This document shows, piece by piece, positions 7,932 through 15,308 of a DNA stretch of 20,570 nt. This DNA comes from Deltaproteobacteria bacterium (GTDB taxonomy: Bacteria; Myxococcota_A; Polyangia; Haliangiales; Haliangiaceae). The notes beneath the pieces were generated by a model, which ran no database searches, was not told where the DNA came from, and saw only the letters and a list, made by a program, of their open reading frames with translations. Both the position numbers and the translations under genes were made by a program. The stretch is taken from assembly GCA_013813945.1 (NCBI GenBank), contig JACCQV010000408.1, forward strand, positions 1 to 20,570, given 5' to 3'. The number at the start of each line of letters is the position of its first letter. The stretch's first letter is position 1.

Positions 7932-8528
7932 ATGGCCGCACGCATTGTTCGTCGCTCGTTTGCTAGCCCGTTCGTGGTGACCCTCGCCGCAGCTCTGCCG
8001 ATGTCCGCTTGCTACGTGCAGCCTGGACCGCGCACCAGTGGCAGCGGAACCCAGAGCACCGCGGTCCACGGGAAGACCAAGCACTCCAACCCGCCGCGCC
8101 CGACCGGGCAGCAAGTTCCGCACGAGCAGACGCCCGATCACTCGACGACGAATGCCGGCATCGAGCAGACGCCAGCCGGAACCGGGACCGTCGTCGCGAA
8201 TCCGCCGCGCCCGGCCCCCGTGCCCGCGACGGCACCCGCACCGAAGCAGGATATCCGGTGGACCATCACGCGCGCCTCGGGCACCTGCTCGGCGTTCGCC
8301 AAGGTGACCTGCCCCGAGCCGCCGCCAGGTCAGCCGCGCCCGTCGTGCAATCCACCGATGCCGATGAAGTACACGTGCTTGCCGGAGATGACGACCGACG
8401 GTGCGATGGTTTCGGTCGTGCAGCTCGCCGGGCAAACCACGTGTCAGGTCGAGCACCCACCGATCAAGTGCCCGCCCGGTGCGATGTGCAATCCACCGCC
8501 ACCCCAGACGGTCTCCTGCCCGCAGTGA
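7932..8528 (+). CDS. Pro/Cys-rich lipoprotein with duplicated four-Cys module
   Basis: This 198-residue protein starts with a basic, hydrophobic signal and lipobox PMSAC (C27). A Pro/Thr/Gln-rich linker (28-105) precedes a compact Cys-rich end. Eight cysteines form two modules of four: C119, C127, C139, C149 and C171, C180, C186, C196. Both modules contain the same CNPPxPxxxxC element (139-149 and 186-196), preceded by CP...PG, so the region arose by duplication. Four disulfides or metal sites are possible. I know no named family. The start is ATG at 7932, with a TAGTGT box six bases upstream. The stop overlaps the next gene, a ferritin-like di-iron protein, as GTGA, so the two are probably made together in a fixed ratio. 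Confidence 0.8.
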   Translation: MAARIVRRSFASPFVVTLAAALPMSACYVQPGPRTSGSGTQSTAVHGKTKHSNPPRPTGQQVPHEQTPDHSTTNAGIEQTPAGTGTVVANPPRPAPVPATAPAPKQDIRWTITRASGTCSAFAKVTCPEPPPGQPRPSCNPPMPMKYTCLPEMTTDGAMVSVVQLAGQTTCQVEHPPIKCPPGAMCNPPPPQTVSCPQ

Positions 8529-9214
8529 CCACGGCGCGGGTCCGCGAGGAGTGGCGCGCGCGGATCGCGGCGGAGTACACGTCCGCGGCGATCACGCAGC
8601 ACCTCGTCCTGTGGCTGATCCAGGCCGGCGCGCCGCCCGATCTGATCGAGGCGGGACTCGCGATCGTCGGTGACGAGCTCGTTCACTCGCGGATGAGCCA
8701 CGAGGTGTACGCGAAGGCCGGCGGGACTGCGCCTCCCGCGATCGTGCGTGAGCACCTCGGCCTGGCGCGAACCTCGGATCGCCTCGAGGTCGACATCCTC
8801 CGGATCTCCGTTCGCGTGTTCTGTCTCGGCGAGACGGTGGCGGTGCCGCTGTTCAAGCACCTTCGCGAGCGCTGCACGGAGCCCGTCGCGAAGGACGCCC
8901 TCGATCGGATCCTGCGCGACGAGGTTCGGCACCGCGATTTTGGCTGGGACCTCCTCGACTGGCTGCTGTCGACGCCGCTCGCCGACGAGATCCCAGCGAT
9001 GCTGACGGCCAACTTGCCCGCCATGTTCGCGGAGCTCGAGCTCACCTACGGCAGCGGCAACGACGCGGTCGCTGCAGATGATGGTGCGATCACCGACGAG
9101 GATCGAGCGTGGGGCCTCGCGCCGCCGCGCGACTATGCGGAGATCCTGGCGAAGACGATCGAGCGCGACTATCGCCCGCGGTTTGCGGCGCGCGACATCG
9201 CCCTGCCGCCCTAG
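8525..9214 (+). CDS. Ferritin-like di-iron protein coupled to the Cys-rich lipoprotein
   Basis: The 229-residue protein has the four-helix ferritin-like metal pattern: E18 on helix A, ELVH (E51/H54) on helix B, E103 on helix C and EVRH (E133/H136) on helix D. This is the full set for a di-iron centre. No signal peptide is seen, so it is cytoplasmic. It could store or oxidise iron, or be an oxidase acting on a substrate. The GTG start at 8525 overlaps the lipoprotein stop (GTGA). The open frame to the left is a shadow of the lipoprotein gene. The TAG stop shares the CTAG at 9211-9214 with the stop of the convergent minus-strand gene. Function relative to the lipoprotein is unknown. Confidence 0.8.
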   Translation: MTTARVREEWRARIAAEYTSAAITQHLVLWLIQAGAPPDLIEAGLAIVGDELVHSRMSHEVYAKAGGTAPPAIVREHLGLARTSDRLEVDILRISVRVFCLGETVAVPLFKHLRERCTEPVAKDALDRILRDEVRHRDFGWDLLDWLLSTPLADEIPAMLTANLPAMFAELELTYGSGNDAVAADDGAITDEDRAWGLAPPRDYAEILAKTIERDYRPRFAARDIALPP

Positions 9215-10419
9215 TCGAACAGCGTGCAGCTCTCGATGGCCAGGTCGTTGATCACGCCCGCGCGAGTCAGCGTGCCGGCCAGGTAGATCATCCCGACCGA
9301 GGTGTCGCCGGCGCCGTACTCGTAGACGTCGAGCCGCGTGCCGGTCGCGAGGTGGCGCATCGCGCGGACGTTGAGCTTGTTGTCGTCGACATTCGCCAGG
9401 CCGGCGGCGACGGTGGTCACGTCCTCGTAGCTCTGCTGAAAGGCGCCGATCGCCTGGGTCGCGGCGATGCCCGTGAGCTGATTGGCCGCAGTCACGACGC
9501 GCATGCTCTCGGTCGTGAACGCCGGATCCGTCTTGAGCTGCTGCCAGTCATCGGAGAGCAGACAGGTCTCGCGCTTGACCGCGCAGTTGTAGAGGTCGCC
9601 GTCGTGGATGCTGGTTGCCCGCGTGTCGTCGGTGCGGCTGAAGATCGCGCCGTACGAGTTGTCGCCCGCGCCATACTCAAACGCGACGAACATGCGCTGC
9701 GCGGCAGGCTCGGCGATCCAGGTCACGTTGACCTCGCCCTGGTCGACGCGCATCAGCGCCTCTTGCGGTGTGGTGACGTCGGTGTGCGACGACTCGTGGA
9801 CCGCGCGAAGGAGCCGCTGCTGGTCGACGGCGCTGAGGTTCGACAGCGTTGCGGCGGTGATCAGGTTGTGGTTGATCACCTCGAGCGCGGGATTGCCCGG
9901 GATGTCGTTGTAGTTGTCGCCGAACAGGCAGCCGTCGGGGTCGACCGGCGTGCAGCCATCACCATCGCAGCCCACGGTGATCTTGAACTTGCCGAGCGTC
10001 GACGCGAGGTGGCCCTTGACCAGCACGCGGTAGCGGCCGGCGCCGAGCTCGCGGCGCAGCTGCGAATAGGTCGTCGAGCCGTAGTCGTCGTTACGGGCGA
10101 CGTACGCGCCCCAGCCCGTCGGGCCCTCCTTGTAGAGGTAGAGGACCGTGTCGGTCCGGCGCTGGCCGAGGACCGAGTAGCTCGTGGTCGCATCGATCCT
10201 GGCGTCGCCCGACAGCTCGAAGGTCCACGCGTGGTAGCGCTCGTTGCCTGCCAGCGCCGCATGCGCGGGGGTCGCGAACGGGATCGCGCCGTGGTTGGTG
10301 GGACGCAGATGGGAGTCGAGCTTGGTCTCGTCGAGCAGCTCTTCTTCATCGCCCTTGGACTCGTCACCGAGACAGCCGGTAGCGGCGAGGAGCAGCGCGC
10401 AGAACACGGGGGTACGCAT
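9211..10419 (-). CDS. Lipoprotein with PPC-like domain and a tandem EYGAGD repeat
   Basis: This 402-residue protein starts at ATG 10419, giving a signal with lipobox AATGC (C16). An in-frame TTG five codons upstream is less likely. After an acidic linker, residues 60-150 resemble a bacterial pre-peptidase C-terminal (PPC) beta-sandwich (HAWTFEL..., GAGRYRVLVKG). A short Cys/Asp-rich segment (CDGDGCTP) follows. The C-terminal half holds two related units of about 120 residues. Both share DVTT, a VD...NV strand, and EYGAGDxSxG (248-257 and 367-376), followed by RA..I.D and a late Cys. I do not recognise this repeat as a named domain. The protein is probably on the cell surface or in the periplasm. 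The TAG stop shares CTAG with the ferritin-like gene, leaving no room for a terminator. Confidence 0.75.
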   Translation of the reverse strand: MRTPVFCALLLAATGCLGDESKGDEEELLDETKLDSHLRPTNHGAIPFATPAHAALAGNERYHAWTFELSGDARIDATTSYSVLGQRRTDTVLYLYKEGPTGWGAYVARNDDYGSTTYSQLRRELGAGRYRVLVKGHLASTLGKFKITVGCDGDGCTPVDPDGCLFGDNYNDIPGNPALEVINHNLITAATLSNLSAVDQQRLLRAVHESSHTDVTTPQEALMRVDQGEVNVTWIAEPAAQRMFVAFEYGAGDNSYGAIFSRTDDTRATSIHDGDLYNCAVKRETCLLSDDWQQLKTDPAFTTESMRVVTAANQLTGIAATQAIGAFQQSYEDVTTVAAGLANVDDNKLNVRAMRHLATGTRLDVYEYGAGDTSVGMIYLAGTLTRAGVINDLAIESCTLFD

Positions 10420-10596
10420 CGCGCTCGCAGCCAAGCAAAATGCGGTCCTTCGAGATCGTCACGCACCGCGTCGAGATTCCGCCAGGTTCGCGTCGCGCAC
10501 ACTGGCTACTCGAGGCGCCATGGCTCGTCGACGATCGACGGTGCTGTCATCGTCATGTGACAAACCGCATGATTGGCTGGACCAATTAACCTTGGT
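10420..10596. promoter_or_regulatory. Divergent intergenic region with small dyads
   Basis: These 177 bases lie between two divergent lipoprotein genes and should hold both promoters. Two inverted repeats are visible. TGTCA-N8-TGACA spans 10545-10562, and ATTGG-CTGGA-CCAAT spans 10572-10586, just before the plus-strand start. TAACCT at 10587-10592 is the best -10 candidate for the plus gene. The arms are only five bases, so chance is possible. There is no sign of an RNA gene. Confidence 0.35.
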
Positions 10597-11631
10597 ATGA
10601 ACGCGGGTATGCGAGCGTTCCTCGGGGCAGTGCTGGTCGTCGTCACCGCATGCACCGGGGATGGCAGCGACCCCGATCCCACCGCGCCTCGCACCTACGA
10701 GTTCGGGCCGTTCGCGATCGGCGCGGGCGAAGAGGTCGTCGAGGACTGTGTCCAGATCTCGCTCGACAACGACGACTACCTCTACGTCAACGAGGTCGAG
10801 CTGACGACCGGCCCCGGGTTTCACCACTCCAACTGGTTCTTCGTCCCGAGCCATGTGTTCGAGGGCGAGGACGGCACGTTCAAGTGCGACGACCGCAACT
10901 TCAACGAGCCAGTCGCCGCGATCTACGGCGGCGTGCTGTTCGCGCAGTCGACGCAGGCGGCGCACGAGATCCAGCGGTTCCCCGAAGGTGTCGTCCTCAA
11001 GATCCCGCCGCGGTTCAAGATCGTCGCGCAGGTTCATCTGCTGAACCCGGCCGACGAACCAGTGCGGGTCACGCCGAACATCAAGATCACGCCGATTCTC
11101 GAGGCGGCGGTCACCACGACCCTCGCGGGCATCTCGTTCCAGAACCAGGCGCTCGCGCTGCCGGCGAACATGGCGTCGCGGTTCACGGTCGAGTGCGATC
11201 TCACGGAGCGCCACCAGTTCATCTTCGGGCGCAACCCGGACTTCAAGATCTACTACGCGCTCGCGCACTATCACGACCTCGCGACCAAGCTCACCGTCGA
11301 AGCGATCAAGCCGAGCGGCGAAGCTTCTGTCATCTACTCGACCGAGCACAACGTCGGCGATGTCCTCGGCGGACCGATCGATCCGCTGTTCGACATGACC
11401 GGCTACACCAAGCTCCGCATGTCGTGCGACTTCTTCAATCCACGCTCGCAAGTCGTGGGCTGGGGCGTCGGCGACCAGGAGATGTGCGTGTTCCTCGCGT
11501 TCTCCGACTCCACGTACAACTGGGGCGGCGGCGTCAACGAGCAGGGGCCGCCCGAGAATCCGCTGATGGTCGGCAACACGATGACGTTCACGAACGGCTG
11601 CCAGGTGTTCGCGAACGACGCCAGTCGCTGA
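10597..11631 (+). CDS. Copper type II (PHM/DBH-like) monooxygenase-fold lipoprotein
   Basis: The protein is 344 residues from ATG 10597; ATG 10609 is equally possible. It has a lipoprotein signal ending VVTAC (C19). Copper-ligand motifs of the peptidylglycine/dopamine hydroxylase fold appear in order. GFHHSNWFF (HH, about 76-77) and VAQVHLLNP (H147) form the CuH site. LAHYHDLA (H224, H226) and DQEMCVF (M296) form the CuM site. In the family each ligand set holds one copper, and ascorbate drives hydroxylation at a C-H bond. The substrate here is unknown, and a non-catalytic copper protein is possible. It would sit on the envelope, separated from the divergent repeat lipoprotein by a 177-bp gap. 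tdh follows at a 20-bp distance on the same strand, with its own possible promoter. Confidence 0.7.
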   Translation: MNAGMRAFLGAVLVVVTACTGDGSDPDPTAPRTYEFGPFAIGAGEEVVEDCVQISLDNDDYLYVNEVELTTGPGFHHSNWFFVPSHVFEGEDGTFKCDDRNFNEPVAAIYGGVLFAQSTQAAHEIQRFPEGVVLKIPPRFKIVAQVHLLNPADEPVRVTPNIKITPILEAAVTTTLAGISFQNQALALPANMASRFTVECDLTERHQFIFGRNPDFKIYYALAHYHDLATKLTVEAIKPSGEASVIYSTEHNVGDVLGGPIDPLFDMTGYTKLRMSCDFFNPRSQVVGWGVGDQEMCVFLAFSDSTYNWGGGVNEQGPPENPLMVGNTMTFTNGCQVFANDASR

Positions 11632-11651
11632 CGTGGCATAGTGCCCGTCGC

Positions 11652-12626
11652 ATGAAGATCCTCCTCACCGGTGCAGGCGGCCAGATCGGCCATGACCTGA
11701 TCGGCACGCTGTCCGCGGCAGGTCACTCCGTCACCTCGACCGACCTCGCGCCACGCCCGCCGAGCCACGCGCATGCCAGCGGCGCGTCGTGGCAGCGGCT
11801 CGATGTCACCGACGCTGCGGCGACCGAGGCGATGTTCCAGAAGGTCAAACCCGACCTCGTGTTCCACCTCGCCGCGATCCTCAGCGCGCGCGGCGAGAAG
11901 GATCCGAAGCTCGCGTACGACGTCAACCAGACCGGAACGTGGAACGTCCTCGAGGCGTGCCGCAGCGCCGGCGTGGGCCGCCTGCTGTTCACCTCGAGCA
12001 TCGCGGTGTTCGGACCACCACCGAGCGGCCCCCTGCCCGACCCCACGCCCGACGACGTCGCGCTTCACCCGACCACGATGTACGGCGTGACCAAGGTCGC
12101 AGGCGAGCTGCTGTGCGCGTACTACACGCAGAAGTTCAACGTCGACTGCCGCGGCGTTCGCTTCCCCGGGTTGATCTCGGCGGCGATGCCCGGTGGTGGC
12201 TCCTCGGACTACGCACTGTTCATGTACGTCGATGCCGTTCGCAAGGGTGGCTACGAGGCGTTCGCGCGGCGCGATACACGCATCCCGCTGATGTACATGC
12301 CGGACGGCGTGCGCGCTCTCCTCGAGCTCGCGATGGCCGATCGCGAGCGGCTGACGCGCAGCATCTACAACATCGCCGCGTTCTCACCGCGCGCCGACGA
12401 GATCGCCGCGAGCGTGCAGCGCGAGATCCCCGACGCGAAGTTCAGCTACTCGCCGGATCCGCGGCGCCAGTCGATTCTCGACTCGTGGCCGAAGTCGCTC
12501 GACGACAGCGCCGCGCGCCGCGACTGGGGCTGGAAGCCGAAGTACGACCTGGATGCGATGACGGATGATCTGGTTCCGCGCGTGCGCCGGATGCTCGAGC
12601 TCGGCGCGATCCTATCGTCGCACTGA
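11652..12626 (+). CDS. tdh: L-threonine 3-dehydrogenase, SDR/epimerase type
   Basis: This 324-residue NAD-dependent enzyme oxidises L-threonine to 2-amino-3-ketobutyrate. It has the Rossmann motif GAGGQIG (7-13), FHLAA (71-75), catalytic TSS (114-116) and YGVTK (Y144, K148). The C-terminal signature DSWPKSLDDSAAR (277-289) with DWGWKPKYDL separates this type of Tdh from sugar epimerases. It is the short-chain type, not the zinc medium-chain Tdh of E. coli. The product is unstable and is handed to Kbl, whose gene lies 1.2 kb downstream on the same strand, beyond an antisense gene. The start is ATG 11652, with TAGTGC seven bases upstream. Frame continuity far to the left is a shadow of the preceding gene. 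Confidence 0.93.
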   Translation: MKILLTGAGGQIGHDLIGTLSAAGHSVTSTDLAPRPPSHAHASGASWQRLDVTDAAATEAMFQKVKPDLVFHLAAILSARGEKDPKLAYDVNQTGTWNVLEACRSAGVGRLLFTSSIAVFGPPPSGPLPDPTPDDVALHPTTMYGVTKVAGELLCAYYTQKFNVDCRGVRFPGLISAAMPGGGSSDYALFMYVDAVRKGGYEAFARRDTRIPLMYMPDGVRALLELAMADRERLTRSIYNIAAFSPRADEIAASVQREIPDAKFSYSPDPRRQSILDSWPKSLDDSAARRDWGWKPKYDLDAMTDDLVPRVRRMLELGAILSSH

Positions 12627-12723
12627 GACGATCGATCTTCGTCTACGGCGCGAGAAGCCGATCGCTGCCGGCGACCGCGCCCGGCCGTGAGGAGCTCATA
12701 CGAGCAAGGGGCCGCCCGCCCGA

Positions 12724-13692
12724 TCACGACTTCAGTGCGTCGTCGCGCGGAGCCAACCGCTCGAGGATCACGAGCAGCGCGGCACCGAACACCATCAGCG
12801 CGATCGCTCCAGCAAGCTGCGGTTGCTTCTCGGTGATCCCGAGCAGGCGCTCGCTGGCGGACACGATCGCATAGTCGCCGGGCAGCACGTTGTCGCGCAT
12901 GAACGGCACCGGGCCGTGCGACGACTCGCGCACGCTCACGATCTGCTTCCATGGCCAGATGATCAGCATCGAGCCGAGCAGAAACCCGGTGAGTGTCGAC
13001 GTCGTGAGGTCGTGGTGGCGCTTGAACATCCAGCTGAGCAACCGCGAGAACAGCATCAGCCCGACCACGCAGCCCCCTGCGAACACGCCGATCGTGGCGA
13101 CGTCGAACGTCTTGATCGCATTCATCACCGGCGCGTACGCGCCCATCAGCAACAAGATGAACGAGCCGCTGATGCCCGGCAGGATCATCGCGCAGATCGC
13201 GATCGCACCGGCCAGGAAGTAGAAAGCCAGGTTGTCAGGTGCGGTCGCGACTCCGCTGAACGAGATCGCGGCGGCCGCGGCGGCGCCGACGAGCAGACCG
13301 GCGATCGGTGGCACGGACCAGCGCCGGACCTTCTTGCCGCAGATGAGCACGCTCGCCGCGACCAGTCCGAAAAAGAAGCTCCAGATCAGCACCGGCTGGT
13401 GCTCGAGGGCCCACGTGATTGGGCGCACCAGAAGCACGATGCTCGTCCCGACGCCGGCGAGCAGCGTCAGCAGGAACGTGCCGTTGAACTGCAGCCACGC
13501 CGCACGTACGCCCTGCGTACGCAACACGCGGAGCGTCTCGGGCCCGAACGATCGGATCGTGGCGAGCAGTTCCTCGTAGATGCCCGAGATGAACGCGATC
13601 GTCCCGCCTGACACGCCGGGGACGACGTCAGCCGCGCCCATGGCCATGCCCTTGAGATACAGCAGTGCCCGCTGGCGAACTGTCCTGGTCAT
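12724..13692 (-). CDS. popT: DUF368/PopT polyprenyl-phosphate transporter
   Basis: The protein has 322 residues and about eight or more membrane segments. The family signatures are GAADVVPGVSGGT (19-31) and, in the second half, LPGISGSF (171-178). The two Pro-Gly-Ser motifs reflect an inverted repeat. DUF368 proteins (PopT) recycle undecaprenyl phosphate across the inner membrane to feed cell-wall and surface polysaccharide synthesis; that role is known for the family, not shown here. The ATG at 13692 is preceded by a TATAAG box nine bases upstream. The frame stays open to 13791, but the extra residues are not membrane-like or conserved, so the shorter start is chosen. It is convergent with tdh (97-bp gap, no clear terminator) and divergent from kbl. 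No link to threonine breakdown is apparent. Confidence 0.9.
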   Translation of the reverse strand: MTRTVRQRALLYLKGMAMGAADVVPGVSGGTIAFISGIYEELLATIRSFGPETLRVLRTQGVRAAWLQFNGTFLLTLLAGVGTSIVLLVRPITWALEHQPVLIWSFFFGLVAASVLICGKKVRRWSVPPIAGLLVGAAAAAAISFSGVATAPDNLAFYFLAGAIAICAMILPGISGSFILLLMGAYAPVMNAIKTFDVATIGVFAGGCVVGLMLFSRLLSWMFKRHHDLTTSTLTGFLLGSMLIIWPWKQIVSVRESSHGPVPFMRDNVLPGDYAIVSASERLLGITEKQPQLAGAIALMVFGAALLVILERLAPRDDALKS

Positions 13693-13852
13693 CGGACCAG
13701 CCTTATAGCAAGACGCCGCACGGCCGGGCACCTCCCCGGTGTAGTCGCGGTAATGGTGCACGTGGCGTCGGCGAGCTGCGATCGTCGTCACGTGGAATCA
13801 GGCCGAGCTGAGCGTTCCACTCGCCCCCTGTGATCCATACTCGCGGCTCGCC
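13693..13852. promoter_or_regulatory. Divergent popT/kbl promoter region
   Basis: This 160-bp gap carries TATAAG (13707-13702, minus) for popT and TACTCG/CATACT (13836-13843) for kbl. Two copies of CACGTGG start at 13759 and 13789, exactly 30 bp apart. GTGGAA (13792-13797) and TTCCAC (13815-13820) form an inverted repeat just upstream of the kbl box. These could be operator half-sites for one or both genes. Confidence 0.4.
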
Positions 13853-15033
<1,181 letters not shown>

Positions 15034-15037
<4 letters not shown>

Positions 15038-15276
15038 AGCCCGAGCTGATCGTCGACAAGATCCGGATCGCGCTACCCGACGCGATCGTCGAGATGAAGG
15101 ACCTCACGGGGACCGAGGACCACTGGCAGGCCCGGATCGTCTCGGCCGGGTTCGCCGGGAAGTCCCTGATCCAGCGGCACCGGATCGTCATGGCCGCGCT
15201 CGCCGAGGAGCTCAAGGGGCCGATCCATGCCCTCACGATGGACGTGATGACACCCGACGAGGCGAACCTCCCGTAA
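15034..15276 (+). CDS. bolA: BolA/IbaG family protein
   Basis: This 80-residue protein has the BolA fold signature. KDLTGTEDHWQARIVS (22-37) is followed by FAGKSLIQRHRIVMAAL and GPIHALTMDVMTPDE (62-76). H30 and H65 are candidates for the iron-sulfur ligands used by BolA-glutaredoxin complexes. Family members act with monothiol glutaredoxins in iron-sulfur trafficking and iron sensing. Whether this is the BolA or IbaG type is uncertain. The ATG at 15034 overlaps the kbl stop as ATGA, so it is expected to be made from the kbl message. Coupling to a PLP enzyme of threonine breakdown is unexplained. The next gene starts 32 bp downstream. Confidence 0.88.
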
Positions 15277-15288
15277 CTGCTCGCGTGG

Positions 15289-15294
15289 TACGCT
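15289..15294 (+). promoter_or_regulatory. TACGCT -10-like box before the large kinase gene
   Basis: TACGCT lies 14 bases before the ATG at 15309, in the 32-bp gap after the BolA-family gene. This predicts a leader of about eight bases, too short for a normal ribosome binding site. Confidence 0.35.
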
Positions 15295-15308
15295 AAGCGA
15301 CCGACCAC

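Noticed and set aside
9109..10560. 483-codon plus-strand open frame across the repeat lipoprotein gene
   Set aside because: It begins inside the ferritin-like gene in another frame, has no motif or signal, and lies antisense to a gene with a lipobox and internal protein repeat.
10572..10586. ATTGG-N5-CCAAT dyad as a firm operator
   Set aside because: Arms are only five bases and no regulator gene is adjacent; kept only as a note in the intergenic entry.
10650..11651. Possible 334-residue N-terminal extension of tdh
   Set aside because: The extension is an out-of-frame reading of the copper-monooxygenase-like gene; the Rossmann motif begins right after ATG 11652, as expected for Tdh.
12627..12723. 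Terminator between tdh and popT
   Set aside because: Short GC-rich complementary runs exist, but there is no stable hairpin followed by a T-run on either strand.
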